Part shown: positions 25,009-33,605 of the stretch, in pieces | Numbering within the stretch: position 1 is the first letter of the stretch | Layout: the number at the start of each line of letters is the position of its first letter | DNA from: SVFI01 sp045546735 | GTDB taxonomy: Bacteria > Bacillota > Clostridia > Lachnospirales > Lachnospiraceae | Assembly: GCA_045546735.1 (NCBI GenBank) | Contig: JAZQDJ010000131.1 | Span: 1 to 38,003 of the forward strand | Length of the DNA: 38,003 nucleotides | Reading direction: 5' to 3' | The notes under the pieces: model-generated | What the model was told of the DNA's origin: nothing | The model's database searches: none | The model's input: only the letters and a program-made list of their open reading frames with translations | Made by a program: the position numbers and the translations under genes

Positions 25009-25449
25009 GTGAAAATAACAATTCAGATTGATGAACATATTCAGGATACGGAGATTGCAGTTACCTGTAACAAACTCACAACGGATATAGAGAAAATGAT
25101 TGCAACGCTCCGGATGCTTGACCAACAGCTTATGGTGACAAAAGAGGATGAAAATTATCTTTTAGATGTAGAAAAAATTGCATACATAGAGGCCGTGGAG
25201 AGGAAAACTTTTGTGTACACAGCAGAAGATGTATATGAATCAAAATTAAAACTATACGAAATGGAAGAGAAACTTTGCCAAAGCGGTTTTTTCAGGGTAA
25301 GCAAGAATACACTCGTACATCTTAAATTTATTAAGTCGATAAAAAATGATATTGCAAGGAAACTTCGACTGACACTTGTTAACGGTGAGCAGGTGATGGT
25401 CTCCAGACAGTATGCGGATGAGATAAAGAAAAGATTGGGGGTAATATAA
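25009..25449 (+). CDS. LytTR-family DNA-binding regulator without receiver domain
   Basis: The 146-residue product starts at GTG 25009, after AAAGGAGGGA. The first 45 residues have no phosphoacceptor receiver; the rest is a LytTR DNA-binding domain: YLLDVEKIAYIEAVERKTFV, then FFRVSKNTLVHLKFIKSIK and LTLVNGEQVMVSRQYADEIK. Stand-alone LytTR proteins paired with a small membrane protein form LytTR regulatory systems, in which the membrane partner holds the regulator inactive until a signal arrives. That partner (DUF3021) begins on the base after this gene's stop codon. The regulator probably controls its own operon through the repeats at 24917. Confidence 0.9.
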   Translation: MKITIQIDEHIQDTEIAVTCNKLTTDIEKMIATLRMLDQQLMVTKEDENYLLDVEKIAYIEAVERKTFVYTAEDVYESKLKLYEMEEKLCQSGFFRVSKNTLVHLKFIKSIKNDIARKLRLTLVNGEQVMVSRQYADEIKKRLGVI

Positions 25450-25923
25450 ATGGAAAAGAAATACAACATATTTGATTTACTTGGGCAGATAATTTTTATA
25501 TTTGGGGTTACAGTAATTTGCTTATCTGTATTTGTGATTATGTTTGGAGCAGATGCACAAGGAATGTCTACTATATTTACATTGGGAAATCAAGGGTTAG
25601 CAGTGGCTACCTTGGGACAGTTTTTGCTTATGTCTGTCATCATCACAGTAGTAAGGTTTGTGCTGTTTACCGATTTTGTCATCAAAGGATGGCCGGTGGC
25701 GGTACGTACAATGTGCATGTTTGTTTTGATCGTAATGATAATCGGGATTTTTGCGGCGGAGTTTGGCTGGTTCCCGGTGAATGATGTGAAAGCGTGGATT
25801 CTGTTTTTTGTCAGCTTTTTTGTGTGCTGCGTTGTCAGTGTAACATTATCTGTATGGAAGGAAAAGAAAGAAAACGAAAAGATGCAGGAAGCATTGGAGC
25901 GCATGAAAAGAGGAGATATGTAA
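25450..25923 (+). CDS. DUF3021-family membrane protein, probable LytTR partner
   Basis: The 157-residue product has four hydrophobic helices (about 12-34, 53-75, 86-106 and 115-135) and a charged cytoplasmic tail (WKEKKENEKMQEALERMKRG). This is the DUF3021 layout. It starts directly after the LytTR stop codon, so translation is surely coupled and the two proteins are made in fixed ratio, as expected of a regulator and its membrane-bound inhibitor. What signal it perceives is unknown. Confidence 0.85.
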   Translation: MEKKYNIFDLLGQIIFIFGVTVICLSVFVIMFGADAQGMSTIFTLGNQGLAVATLGQFLLMSVIITVVRFVLFTDFVIKGWPVAVRTMCMFVLIVMIIGIFAAEFGWFPVNDVKAWILFFVSFFVCCVVSVTLSVWKEKKENEKMQEALERMKRGDM

Positions 25924-25924
25924 G

Positions 25925-26776
25925 ATGACACAGGCGATTGTTGTAAAAGATTTAGTGCATAGTTACGGTGAGAAGCAAGTGCTTAAGAAAATCAGTTTGG
26001 AGGCAAAGGAAGGACAGATTATCGGAATGCTCGGTCCTTCGGGAGCAGGAAAAACCACATTGATTAACATTTTGACGGGTCAGCTCATACCGACAGGCGG
26101 ACGGTGTCAGGTGCTCGGCAAAGACTGTGGAACCATGAAGGGGGAGGATTATAAGAAACTGGGGATTATGATGGACAGTTTCGGGTTATATGAGAGAATG
26201 AACTGTTTTGACAATTTGAAGTTTTATCAGATGCTGGACGGAAAAAAAGCAGATGAAGTTGCGGATGTACTTGGGAAGGTAGGTCTTGGAGAGGCTAAAA
26301 AGACGCTTGCATCCAATCTCTCCAAAGGAATGAGAAACCGGCTTGCTTTCGCCCGTGCAATTTTAAGAAATCCGAAGATTTTATTCCTAGATGAGCCGAC
26401 AAGTGGCCTTGACCCGGTGACGACAGAAGCAATTCATGAAATGATTTTGGAACAAAAAGAAAATGGTGCAACCGTATTTTTGACAACTCATAATATGTAT
26501 GAGGCGCAGAAACTCTGTGATCATATTGTTCTTTTGAATGAAGGCAAAATCGTGGAAAGCGGAAGTCCTAAGGAGATTTGCCGCAGGTATAATCATCAGA
26601 AGAAAATCAAGATACATCTTATAAATGGTGAAGATATCGAATTGGCACATGATAAAAAATCAGGTGAAGCAGTGGCAGACTACCTTGCAAAAGGACAACT
26701 TGAAACGATACATTCAACAGAGCCGAATTTGGAGACCGTGTTTATGGAATTGACAGGAAAGGGGCTGGATAAATAG
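25925..26776 (+). CDS. ABC transporter ATP-binding protein
   Basis: The 283-residue ATPase has Walker A GPSGAGKTT (about 38-46), the signature LSKGMRNRLAFARA (about 131-144; LSKGM replaces LSGGQ, as often in the ABC-2 drug/antibiotic-export group), Walker B ILFLDEPTSGLDP, and the switch histidine in FLTTHNMYEA. The C-terminal 70 residues form the small extra domain of this group. It begins one base after the DUF3021 stop and its own stop overlaps the permease start by one base. It energises the permease encoded next. Confidence 0.95.
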   Translation: MTQAIVVKDLVHSYGEKQVLKKISLEAKEGQIIGMLGPSGAGKTTLINILTGQLIPTGGRCQVLGKDCGTMKGEDYKKLGIMMDSFGLYERMNCFDNLKFYQMLDGKKADEVADVLGKVGLGEAKKTLASNLSKGMRNRLAFARAILRNPKILFLDEPTSGLDPVTTEAIHEMILEQKENGATVFLTTHNMYEAQKLCDHIVLLNEGKIVESGSPKEICRRYNHQKKIKIHLINGEDIELAHDKKSGEAVADYLAKGQLETIHSTEPNLETVFMELTGKGLDK

Positions 26777-27474
26777 TGAATCATGTGAAAGCGATTTTAT
26801 GGAAACAGATACAAGATACATTGAAAAATAAAACGATACTTATTCAGTTTGTTATGTTTCCTGTGATGACAGTTATTATGGAAAATGCGATGGAAATGGA
26901 ACATATGCCGGAACATTTTTTTGCAAATTTGTTTGCGATTATGTATGTGGGAATGGCGCCTCTTACAAGTATCGCAGCAATTATAGCAGAAGAGAAAGAA
27001 AAAAATACACTGCGTGTTTTGCAGATGTCGAATGTAAAAGGCGGAGAATATTTATTGGGGAATCTGATTTATATATTTGTGATGTGCATGACAGGCTCGC
27101 TTGTCATCGGGTTAGCCGGCGGTTATAAAGGTAAGACATTGCTTATTTTTTGGGGGATTATGGCGGTTGGACATTTGATTTCAGCTGTGCTCGGTGCTGC
27201 TATCGGTGTCATCAGTAAAAATCAGATGAGTGCGACTTCGATTACAGTTCCTGTTATGATGGTGTTCTCGTTTTTGCCGATGCTTTCCATGTTTAATGAA
27301 ACCATTGCGAAGGTGGCAAAAGTTGTTTATTCACAGCAACTTCATCTGCTATTGCAAAATATTGAGAAACCAGAGTTGACCGGACAGTGTATTTGTGTGC
27401 TTGTTGTGAATGTAACTGTTATACTGGTTGTTTTTGTTGTCGCATATCAAAAAAGATTTACGGTAAGAAGATAG
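26776..27474 (+). CDS. ABC-2-type transporter permease
   Basis: The 232-residue product has six hydrophobic helices in the ABC-2 arrangement: an N-terminal amphipathic entry (MNHVKAILWKQIQDTLKNK), a first helix, the large EEKEKNTLRVLQMS loop characteristic of this family, and five more helices. It starts at GTG in a TAGTG overlap with the ATPase stop. ABC-2 exporters under LytTR control often move peptides or antimicrobials or confer resistance to them; the substrate here cannot be read from sequence. A homodimer with two copies of the ATPase is expected. Confidence 0.9.
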   Translation: MNHVKAILWKQIQDTLKNKTILIQFVMFPVMTVIMENAMEMEHMPEHFFANLFAIMYVGMAPLTSIAAIIAEEKEKNTLRVLQMSNVKGGEYLLGNLIYIFVMCMTGSLVIGLAGGYKGKTLLIFWGIMAVGHLISAVLGAAIGVISKNQMSATSITVPVMMVFSFLPMLSMFNETIAKVAKVVYSQQLHLLLQNIEKPELTGQCICVLVVNVTVILVVFVVAYQKRFTVRR

Positions 27475-27511
27475 GTATGGTATTCTAAGCGTACAAAGAG
27501 GTGTATGCAAG

Positions 27512-28549
27512 ATGAAAAAATGGTTGGTTGCGATATTAAGTTTTTGTTTTATGATGATGCTCGGCGGTTGCGGTCTGCTTTGGCAAATGGCAGACAACAG
27601 TCAGAGAAATGAAATCCGGTCGCTTGAAGTATGGGCGCCGATAGAAAATGATGAGTGGATTTATCATGTAAATTATCCGCATTATTATTACGGATTTAAT
27701 AAGAGGGACAGTGGAAGTACCGGGATTTATGATTTTTCGCAGGCAATCCCTGTTGATATGGTGTCCCAAAAGGATTTCGAGTTTTTGCGGGATTATGTAC
27801 TCGCACTTCCGAATGAGGAAAAAGAAGAGGATTCTGTTTTTGCGTATGCGGTTTTGCTTCACTACTATGATGAAAACGGAGAAACCGAGATGGTTTATGT
27901 CGAGGGGTATGATGAGATTCCGGAAGGGTTTGATAAGTTTGTGGAAAAAGTAAATCATCTGTGCGGTGCTTCCTATTTGACCGGAAGCGGAAGTTTGCAG
28001 GAGGTAACTCCGGAGTATTTGACGCAGGTGTGGGGCGTGACGGACGAAGATGTCCCGGGCGGAACTTTAGAAGAGTTTATCCGGCAACAGGAACTTGATA
28101 TGAAGAAACTGACGGAAGATTTTCATATGGAGAGTGCGCTGTATTCATTTTATGCAGGGCAGAAAGATTCGGTTATCGAGCCACATCGGGCAACAGCGCT
28201 GCGTAAGACGGAAAGTACGCAGGAGGAGTATGACAGATTTGTCGAGTCGTTAGGAAGAAAACTTTCGGAAAAGGGATATGCACTTGAAAAAAGTGCTGAT
28301 GTGGCGCAAGATCAGGATTATATGATTCGATATGGAGATTTTTATATTGCAAAATCTTCTGATCTTTCGCAAATGGAAGTGAAAATGCCGGAGTATGAAG
28401 GTGATTATTATAAAATTGTTTTGGATGCACATATGGAAGGGATGACGATGTATGCAGACTTTATTTACAGTTATGACGGCAAATTTGTTTTAATCGATTG
28501 TAATGATGTGGATGTGCAGGAAGCGTTTGTAACTTGCACTATAGAATAG
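27512..28549 (+). CDS. Putative lipoprotein, 345 residues
   Basis: The N-terminus MKKWLVAILSFCFMMMLGGC is a lipoprotein signal with lipobox LGGC (C20). The mature part is acidic, rich in tyrosine, and shows no family I recognise; recurring elements are YYYGFNKRDSGSTGIYDFSQ near residue 55 and VEGYDEIPEGFDKFVEKV near 130. It should be anchored to the outside of the membrane. It lies 37 bases after the ABC permease with GAGGTG as ribosome binding site and no terminator between, so it probably belongs to the LytTR/ABC operon, perhaps as a sensor or substrate-handling partner (inference). Confidence 0.8.
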   Translation: MKKWLVAILSFCFMMMLGGCGLLWQMADNSQRNEIRSLEVWAPIENDEWIYHVNYPHYYYGFNKRDSGSTGIYDFSQAIPVDMVSQKDFEFLRDYVLALPNEEKEEDSVFAYAVLLHYYDENGETEMVYVEGYDEIPEGFDKFVEKVNHLCGASYLTGSGSLQEVTPEYLTQVWGVTDEDVPGGTLEEFIRQQELDMKKLTEDFHMESALYSFYAGQKDSVIEPHRATALRKTESTQEEYDRFVESLGRKLSEKGYALEKSADVAQDQDYMIRYGDFYIAKSSDLSQMEVKMPEYEGDYYKIVLDAHMEGMTMYADFIYSYDGKFVLIDCNDVDVQEAFVTCTIE

Positions 28550-28560
28550 GGATGAAAAAA

Positions 28561-28628
28561 GAGTATTGCAAAATAAGCGATTTCTGAAATAGAAATCAGA
28601 GCATTATGGTGCAATACTCGCTTTTTTT
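28561..28628 (+). terminator. Two-tier intrinsic terminator
   Basis: GAGTATTGCA (28561-28570) pairs perfectly with TGCAATACTC (28610-28619), followed by GCTTTTTTT. An inner hairpin, GATTTCT with AGAAATC, is nested inside. It closes the LytTR/ABC/lipoprotein operon. Confidence 0.88.
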
Positions 28629-28697
28629 GTGAGGGGTAACAATCATGGTTCCTCTCGATCTTGAGTTCTAAGTATCCATATATAATAATTTATAATT

Positions 28698-28737
28698 CGG
28701 AACCACCAAATTATTTAAAAGTGGCTCCGTATTTTTT
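28698..28737. terminator. Hairpin between convergent genes
   Basis: CGGAACCAC (28698-28706) pairs with GTGGCTCCG (28721-28729) with one mismatch. On the plus strand it is followed by TATTTTTT; on the minus strand, just after the YczE-like stop codon, the tail is the weaker AATTATAAATT. It may act in both directions. Confidence 0.65.
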
Positions 28738-29371
28738 ACTTATTCAGCATCGGAATCGCAACCTTTTGATTAAATACCTCAATAAGCGGTCCCATAAAGA
28801 AGGCAGTGATAATAGTTCCTATACCGATGATGGTAGGAATTTCGGAAATCTTACCGCCGCCGAGTAAAAAGAGTCCGGCGCCTAAAAGAACACAGATGAC
28901 ATCGGTAACAATACGGATGTATTTAAACTGACCGATGTGCCATTTGTTAACCAAAATCAGCGCAACGGCATCATAGGTGGAAACACCGAGGTCTGCAGTC
29001 ATATAAAGGGCAGAGCCGAAACAGATAATCACAATTGCAATCAGAAGACACAGAAGCCGGATGATCATGGAAGGATTGACAATCACCGTCTGCAGGAACT
29101 CGTAAGTCCACTGTGTGATGTATCCCAACAGGAATAAATTGATGAACGTTGCAATTCCTATGTAGTGCCTGTCAGCAAATAAACTGAACAAAAGCAGGAT
29201 GGCATTGACAATGACATAGAGCGTTCCGAAGGAAATCGGAATCAGCTTATCAAGTCCGCTCATCAGTGACTGGAACGGATCAACGCCGAGTGCGGCAATT
29301 TTAAAAATTCCGACGCTGATTGCACAAATAATCACGCCGAACAGTGACATAAAAATTCTTCTTGTTTTCAT
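28736..29371 (-). CDS. YczE/YyaS/YitT-type membrane protein
   Basis: The 211-residue product has about five hydrophobic helices. Family marks are AALGVDPFQSLMSGL near residue 28 and its echo TADLGVSTYDAVAL near 125, the two half-repeats typical of YczE-like proteins, which are predicted small-molecule or ion transporters of unknown substrate. TAGGAGAG precedes the ATG on the minus strand. It is a single gene, divergent from recQ with only about 80 bases between the starts. Confidence 0.85.
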   Translation of the reverse strand: MKTRRIFMSLFGVIICAISVGIFKIAALGVDPFQSLMSGLDKLIPISFGTLYVIVNAILLLFSLFADRHYIGIATFINLFLLGYITQWTYEFLQTVIVNPSMIIRLLCLLIAIVIICFGSALYMTADLGVSTYDAVALILVNKWHIGQFKYIRIVTDVICVLLGAGLFLLGGGKISEIPTIIGIGTIITAFFMGPLIEVFNQKVAIPMLNK

Positions 29372-29450
29372 AAAACTCTCCTAAAATTTAAAAAATATAG
29401 TATTATTATATAGGCAGTAGAGATTTTTGAAAAGGAAAATATGTAATACG

Positions 29451-31289
29451 ATGGAAACAAATAAACAGGACAAGTTTGCTATATTAAAACAATACTATGG
29501 TTATGATGCATTCCGTGAAGGGCAGGAAGAATTGATCAATGCAATCTTAGACGGAAGAGATGCATTCGGGATTATGCCGACAGGAGCAGGGAAGAGTGTC
29601 TGCTATCAGGTTCCGGCATTGATTATGGATGGAATTACGCTTGTGATTTCACCATTGATTTCTCTTATGAAAGATCAGGTACGTGCACTGAATGAGATGG
29701 GAGTTCATGCGGCCTATTTAAACAGTTCTCTGACGTATAATCAATATAAGTTAGCTTTGGCTAACGCGACGAGAGGACAGTATAAGATTATTTATGTAGC
29801 GCCGGAGCGTTTGGAAACACAGGAGTTTTTGGCATTCGCATTGGAGGCTCCGATTGCGATGGTAAGCATTGATGAGGCACATTGTGTATCGCAGTGGGGA
29901 CAGGATTTTAGGCCGAGTTATCTGAAGATTAAGACTTTTATAGGCAAATTGCCGCACCGTCCGATTGTGAGTGCATTTACGGCAACTGCAACGAAAGAAG
30001 TGCAGGAGGATGTGACGGAACTTCTTGGTTTACATAATCCTAAAAGAGTGCTGACCGGATTTAATCGGCCGAATTTGTATTTCGGTGTCAGTATTCCGTC
30101 GGATAAGAAAGAAACATTAAAACAGTATGTCAGTGTACATAGTAAAGAAAGCGGCATTATTTACTGTGCAACAAGAAAAGGCGTGGAAGAAGTGCATGAG
30201 ATGCTTGTGAAAGAGGGGTATTTGGCAACACGGTATCATGCAGGTCTTGATGATGAGGAAAGAAGAAGAAATCAGGATGATTTCATCTATGACAATAAGC
30301 CGATTATGGTGGCGACGAATGCGTTCGGTATGGGAATCGACAAATCGAACGTCCGCTATGTTGTTCATTTTAATATGCCGAAAAATTTGGAAAGCTATTA
30401 TCAGGAAGCGGGAAGAGCAGGGCGAGACGGTGAACCGGCGGAATGTATTCTTTTATTCGGCAAGAGAGATGTTGCAACGAACGAGTATTTTATTGAGCAG
30501 AATAGGGAAAATGACGAGTTGACGGAAACAGAACTTGAAATCGTCAAAGCAGCAGAACGTGAAAAACTGCGTCGTATGACATGGTACTGTTATACACAAG
30601 GATGCCTTCGCGAATTCATGCTCCGGTATTTCGGTGAAGAAAGCAGGGGATGTGATAATTGTTCTAATTGTTTAAGTAATACGGAACTGACAGATGTTAC
30701 AAAAGAGGCAATTCTATTTATAGAAGCTGTGAAAGAAACAGGACAGCGTTTCGGTGAAAAAGTTCTTCTTGAGATGCTTCACGGAAGTCAGACGGCAAAA
30801 GTAAAGCAGTACAAACTTGACCAAACAGAAAGTTTTGGGGTTCTTAAATCAGTTAGCCTTAGCAAACTTTCGCAGATATCTGCGCAGCTGCAGGTAAGGG
30901 AATATGTGACTGTGACAAATTCAGAATACCCGATTTTGCAGGTGGGGGAAAAAACGGAGAAACTTTTGGACGGAACAGAAAAAATATTGCTTCGCGAAAA
31001 GAAAAACATGACCGGGAAAAAGCGGACAAAACGAAAAAACGGCGGGTATTCTCAGATGGCAAAGTCGGATTCCATTTTCGAACGGCTTCGAAAAGTGCGT
31101 CTTGATTTGGCGCGTGAGGAAAAAGTGCCGCCGTATTTGATTTTTTCTGACAGAACACTTGTAGAGATGTGCCAAAAAATGCCGTTGACGGAGGAAGAGA
31201 TGCTTGCTGTCAGCGGTGTCGGAACGCATAAGATGCAAAAATACGGAGATGCGTTTCTGTCGGTCATCCGCAGTTTTAGGGAAGAATAA
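29451..31289 (+). CDS. recQ: ATP-dependent DNA helicase RecQ
   Basis: The 612-residue helicase unwinds DNA 3' to 5' in recombination repair. It has motif I MPTGAGKSVCYQVP, DEAH box SIDEAHCVSQWGQDFRP, motif VI YYQEAGRAGRDGEP, a zinc-binding subdomain (CYTQGC ... CDNCSNC), a winged-helix RQC domain, a basic linker (KKRTKRKNGG) and a C-terminal HRDC domain (YLIFSDRTLVEM, AVSGVGTHKMQKYG). The start is uncertain: ATG 29451 fits the family's N-terminus, but the best ribosome binding site, AAAGGA at 29431-29436, faces an ATG at 29441 that is followed at once by TAA. The in-frame TTG at 29427 has no ribosome binding site. Confidence 0.94.
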   Translation: METNKQDKFAILKQYYGYDAFREGQEELINAILDGRDAFGIMPTGAGKSVCYQVPALIMDGITLVISPLISLMKDQVRALNEMGVHAAYLNSSLTYNQYKLALANATRGQYKIIYVAPERLETQEFLAFALEAPIAMVSIDEAHCVSQWGQDFRPSYLKIKTFIGKLPHRPIVSAFTATATKEVQEDVTELLGLHNPKRVLTGFNRPNLYFGVSIPSDKKETLKQYVSVHSKESGIIYCATRKGVEEVHEMLVKEGYLATRYHAGLDDEERRRNQDDFIYDNKPIMVATNAFGMGIDKSNVRYVVHFNMPKNLESYYQEAGRAGRDGEPAECILLFGKRDVATNEYFIEQNRENDELTETELEIVKAAEREKLRRMTWYCYTQGCLREFMLRYFGEESRGCDNCSNCLSNTELTDVTKEAILFIEAVKETGQRFGEKVLLEMLHGSQTAKVKQYKLDQTESFGVLKSVSLSKLSQISAQLQVREYVTVTNSEYPILQVGEKTEKLLDGTEKILLREKKNMTGKKRTKRKNGGYSQMAKSDSIFERLRKVRLDLAREEKVPPYLIFSDRTLVEMCQKMPLTEEEMLAVSGVGTHKMQKYGDAFLSVIRSFREE

Positions 31290-31322
31290 GAAACAAAACA
31301 AAAGAAATATCGCAAAATCAGT

Positions 31323-31366
31323 AAAAATGTATCAGCCAAATTGCAAAATGCTGATACATTTTTTTG
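31323..31366 (+). terminator. Strong intrinsic terminator after recQ
   Basis: AAAAATGTATCAGC (31323-31336) pairs perfectly with GCTGATACATTTTT (31350-31363), 14 bp, running into a T tract to 31365. Confidence 0.92.
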
Positions 31367-31416
31367 CTTCGTGAAAATTATTGTAGAAAAGGTGAAAACA
31401 ATGCGATAACTGTGGG

Positions 31417-31446
31417 TTGCAGTCTGAAAAAAACGTTTGTTATAAT
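31417..31446 (+). promoter_or_regulatory. Extended -10 promoter of the Spo0A-type gene
   Basis: TGTTATAAT (TG at 31438, TATAAT 31441-31446) with TTGCAG at 31417-31422 (18-base spacer). It lies 33 bases upstream of the start codon at 31479. Confidence 0.65.
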
Positions 31447-31478
31447 TTGGCTCAAAAGAAAGAACGGAGGGAATACAT

Positions 31479-32009
31479 ATGCAGCAAATGAATGTTGTGA
31501 CTACACAGGATAACGAACGAATGTTTAAAATACTGACAGAACTGATGCATCAGGACAAAGAATTTCAGATAGTTATAAAGGTACCTTCCAAAAAATCGGG
31601 CGAGTTGATACAGGCGCAGATGCCTGTGGCGGAAAAAATCAAGCCGGTACGTGATCTCGAAAAAGATGTGACGGATATGATTCATGAACTCGGTGTTCCT
31701 GCACATATAAAAGGATATCAATATTTAAGAGAAGCAATTATGATGTCGGTGGAAGATATTGAGATGCTCGGCTCCATCACAAAAATACTATATCCGACCA
31801 TCGCGAAACGTTTTCAAACAACGCCGAGCCGCGTGGAACGTGCCATCAGACATGCGATTGAAGTGGCATGGAGCAGAGGGAAAATGGAAACATTAGATGC
31901 CCTTTTCGGTTATACAATTAATACCGGGAAAGGTAAGCCTACCAACTCAGAATTTATTGCCCTGATTGCAGATAAAATCCGGCTTCTTTACAGAGATCTC
32001 GAAGCGTAA
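31479..32009 (+). CDS. Spo0A C-terminal-domain protein lacking the receiver domain
   Basis: The 176-residue product ends in a Spo0A-type effector domain (about 66-176): IHELGVPAHIKGYQYLREAI, then ITKILYPTIAKRFQTTPSRV and ERAIRHAIEVAWSRG, the helix-turn-helix that recognises 0A boxes. The first 65 residues do not form a response-regulator receiver (no DD...D...K pattern) and are of unknown nature. It thus cannot be controlled by the normal sporulation phosphorelay, but could compete for or share Spo0A sites (inference). CGGAGGG precedes the ATG. It has its own promoter; glgA follows 99 bases on with a separate candidate promoter. It is not spo0A itself, which is about 265 residues. Confidence 0.9.
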   Translation: MQQMNVVTTQDNERMFKILTELMHQDKEFQIVIKVPSKKSGELIQAQMPVAEKIKPVRDLEKDVTDMIHELGVPAHIKGYQYLREAIMMSVEDIEMLGSITKILYPTIAKRFQTTPSRVERAIRHAIEVAWSRGKMETLDALFGYTINTGKGKPTNSEFIALIADKIRLLYRDLEA

Positions 32010-32017
32010 AAAAGTGC

Positions 32018-32046
32018 TTTAAAAAAACAGTGTATTGGTGTATAAT
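32018..32046 (+). promoter_or_regulatory. Candidate promoter of glgA
   Basis: TTTAAA (32018-32023), 17 bases, and a perfect TATAAT (32041-32046) stand 63 bases before the glgA start. The -35 box is weak. Confidence 0.5.
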
Positions 32047-32108
32047 AGGAACAACATATTTTATCTGTCTGGGGTTAGTGGACGAGAGGATAATTGGAGG
32101 TTTAGGAA

Positions 32109-33554
32109 ATGAAGAATATACTGTTTATTGCTTCAGAAGGTGTTCCTTTTATTAAGACAGGAGGACTTGCTGATGTAGTAGGATCGTTGCCGAAGAGTCT
32201 CGACAAAAGATATTTCGATGTAAGAGTTGTTCTTCCGAAATATACATGTATCAAGCAGGAACTTAAGGATAAAATGAAGTACAAAACTCATTTTTATTTG
32301 GACTTTGATTGGAAGAGCGAGTATGTCGGTGTTTTAGAAGCAAAAGTAGACGGCATTACATATTATTTTATTGATAATGAGTCATATTTCAGCGGTTTCA
32401 GTATTTACAGTGACAATGTACTTGATGAAATCCGCAAGTTCAGCTTTTTCTGTAAAGCGGCGCTTTCAGCACTTCCGCTGACAGGATTCCGTCCGGATTT
32501 AATTCACTGTCATGACTGGCAGACAGGACTTGTTCCTGTATATTTAAAAGAGAGATTTGCCGGCGGTGAATTTTTCCAGGGGATTAAGACGGTTATGACG
32601 ATTCATAACTTAAAATTCCAGGGGAAATGGAATGTAAAAGATGTGAAAAATATTACAGGACTTCCGGACTATTTCTTTACATCGGATAAGCTTGAGGCAT
32701 ACCAGGATGCAAACCTGTTAAAGGGTGGTATCGTGTATGCGGATGCAGTGACGACGGTTTCGGACACATATGCAGAGGAGATTAAGACAAAATTCTTCGG
32801 TGAAGGTTTGGACGGACTTTTAAATGCACGTTCGAACTCACTCCGTGGTATTGTAAACGGAATTGATTACGAAGACTTTAATCCGGAGACGGATAAACAT
32901 ATTGTTGCACCGTATAATGCAGCAAATTTCCGTAAAGAAAAGATTAAAAACAAACGTGCCCTGCAGAAAGAACTCGGTCTTGCAGAGGACGACAAGAAGA
33001 TGATGATCGGTATCGTATCACGTTTGACAGACCAGAAGGGATTTGACCTTATTGCTTACGTGATGGATGAACTTTGTCAAGAAGATGTACAGCTTGTTGT
33101 TCTTGGTACCGGTGAAGAACGATATGAAAATATGTTCCGTCATTTTGATTGGAAATACAATGATAAAGTATCTGCAAATATTTACTATTCAGATGCATTA
33201 TCACATAAGATTTATGCAGCGTGTGATGCGTTCCTTATGCCTTCGCTTTTTGAGCCGTGCGGACTTTCACAGCTCATGGCACTTCATTACGGAACACTTC
33301 CGATTGTCCGTGAGACAGGCGGTTTGAAAGATACAGTTGAGCCGTACAATGAATTCGAGAGCACAGGAACAGGTTTCAGTTTTGCCAATTACAATGCGTA
33401 TGAAATGCTGGCAACAATCCGTTATGCGAAATATGTATATTATCAGCGTAAGCGTGAATGGAACAAGATGGTTGACCGTGCGATGGCTGCTGATTTCTCT
33501 TGGGAAGTATCCGCAAAGAGATATCAGGAAATGTACGATTGGCTTATAGGTTAA
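32109..33554 (+). CDS. glgA: Glycogen synthase (ADP-glucose type, GT5)
   Basis: The 481-residue enzyme adds glucose from ADP-glucose to growing alpha-1,4-glucan. The N-terminal KTGGLADVVGSLPK (about 16-29) binds ADP-glucose; HCHDWQTGLVPVYL (about 135-148), MTIHNLKFQGKW and GIVSRLTDQKGFDL are GT5 signatures; the C-terminal LFEPCGLSQLMALHYG (about 379-394) holds the catalytic glutamate. Length is normal. GGAGG lies at 32097-32101, 7 bases before the ATG. The other glycogen genes (glgB, glgC, glgD, glgP) are not adjacent, so this is a scattered pathway member. A terminator follows. Confidence 0.95.
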   Translation: MKNILFIASEGVPFIKTGGLADVVGSLPKSLDKRYFDVRVVLPKYTCIKQELKDKMKYKTHFYLDFDWKSEYVGVLEAKVDGITYYFIDNESYFSGFSIYSDNVLDEIRKFSFFCKAALSALPLTGFRPDLIHCHDWQTGLVPVYLKERFAGGEFFQGIKTVMTIHNLKFQGKWNVKDVKNITGLPDYFFTSDKLEAYQDANLLKGGIVYADAVTTVSDTYAEEIKTKFFGEGLDGLLNARSNSLRGIVNGIDYEDFNPETDKHIVAPYNAANFRKEKIKNKRALQKELGLAEDDKKMMIGIVSRLTDQKGFDLIAYVMDELCQEDVQLVVLGTGEERYENMFRHFDWKYNDKVSANIYYSDALSHKIYAACDAFLMPSLFEPCGLSQLMALHYGTLPIVRETGGLKDTVEPYNEFESTGTGFSFANYNAYEMLATIRYAKYVYYQRKREWNKMVDRAMAADFSWEVSAKRYQEMYDWLIG

Positions 33555-33559
33555 ATATT

Positions 33560-33589
33560 AGGACCGGAGTTCTTCCGGTCCTGTTTTTT
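33560..33589 (+). terminator. Intrinsic terminator after glgA
   Basis: AGGACCGGA (33560-33568) pairs with TCCGGTCCT (33574-33582), followed by GTTTTTT. The T tract abuts the ribosome binding site of the next gene. Confidence 0.9.
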
Positions 33590-33605
33590 GGAAGGAATAT
33601 GTAAC

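Noticed and set aside
24841..25125. 94-codon minus-strand frame overlapping the LytTR leader and start
   Set aside because: No ribosome binding site and a low-quality composition; it covers the repeat region and the start of a clear gene.
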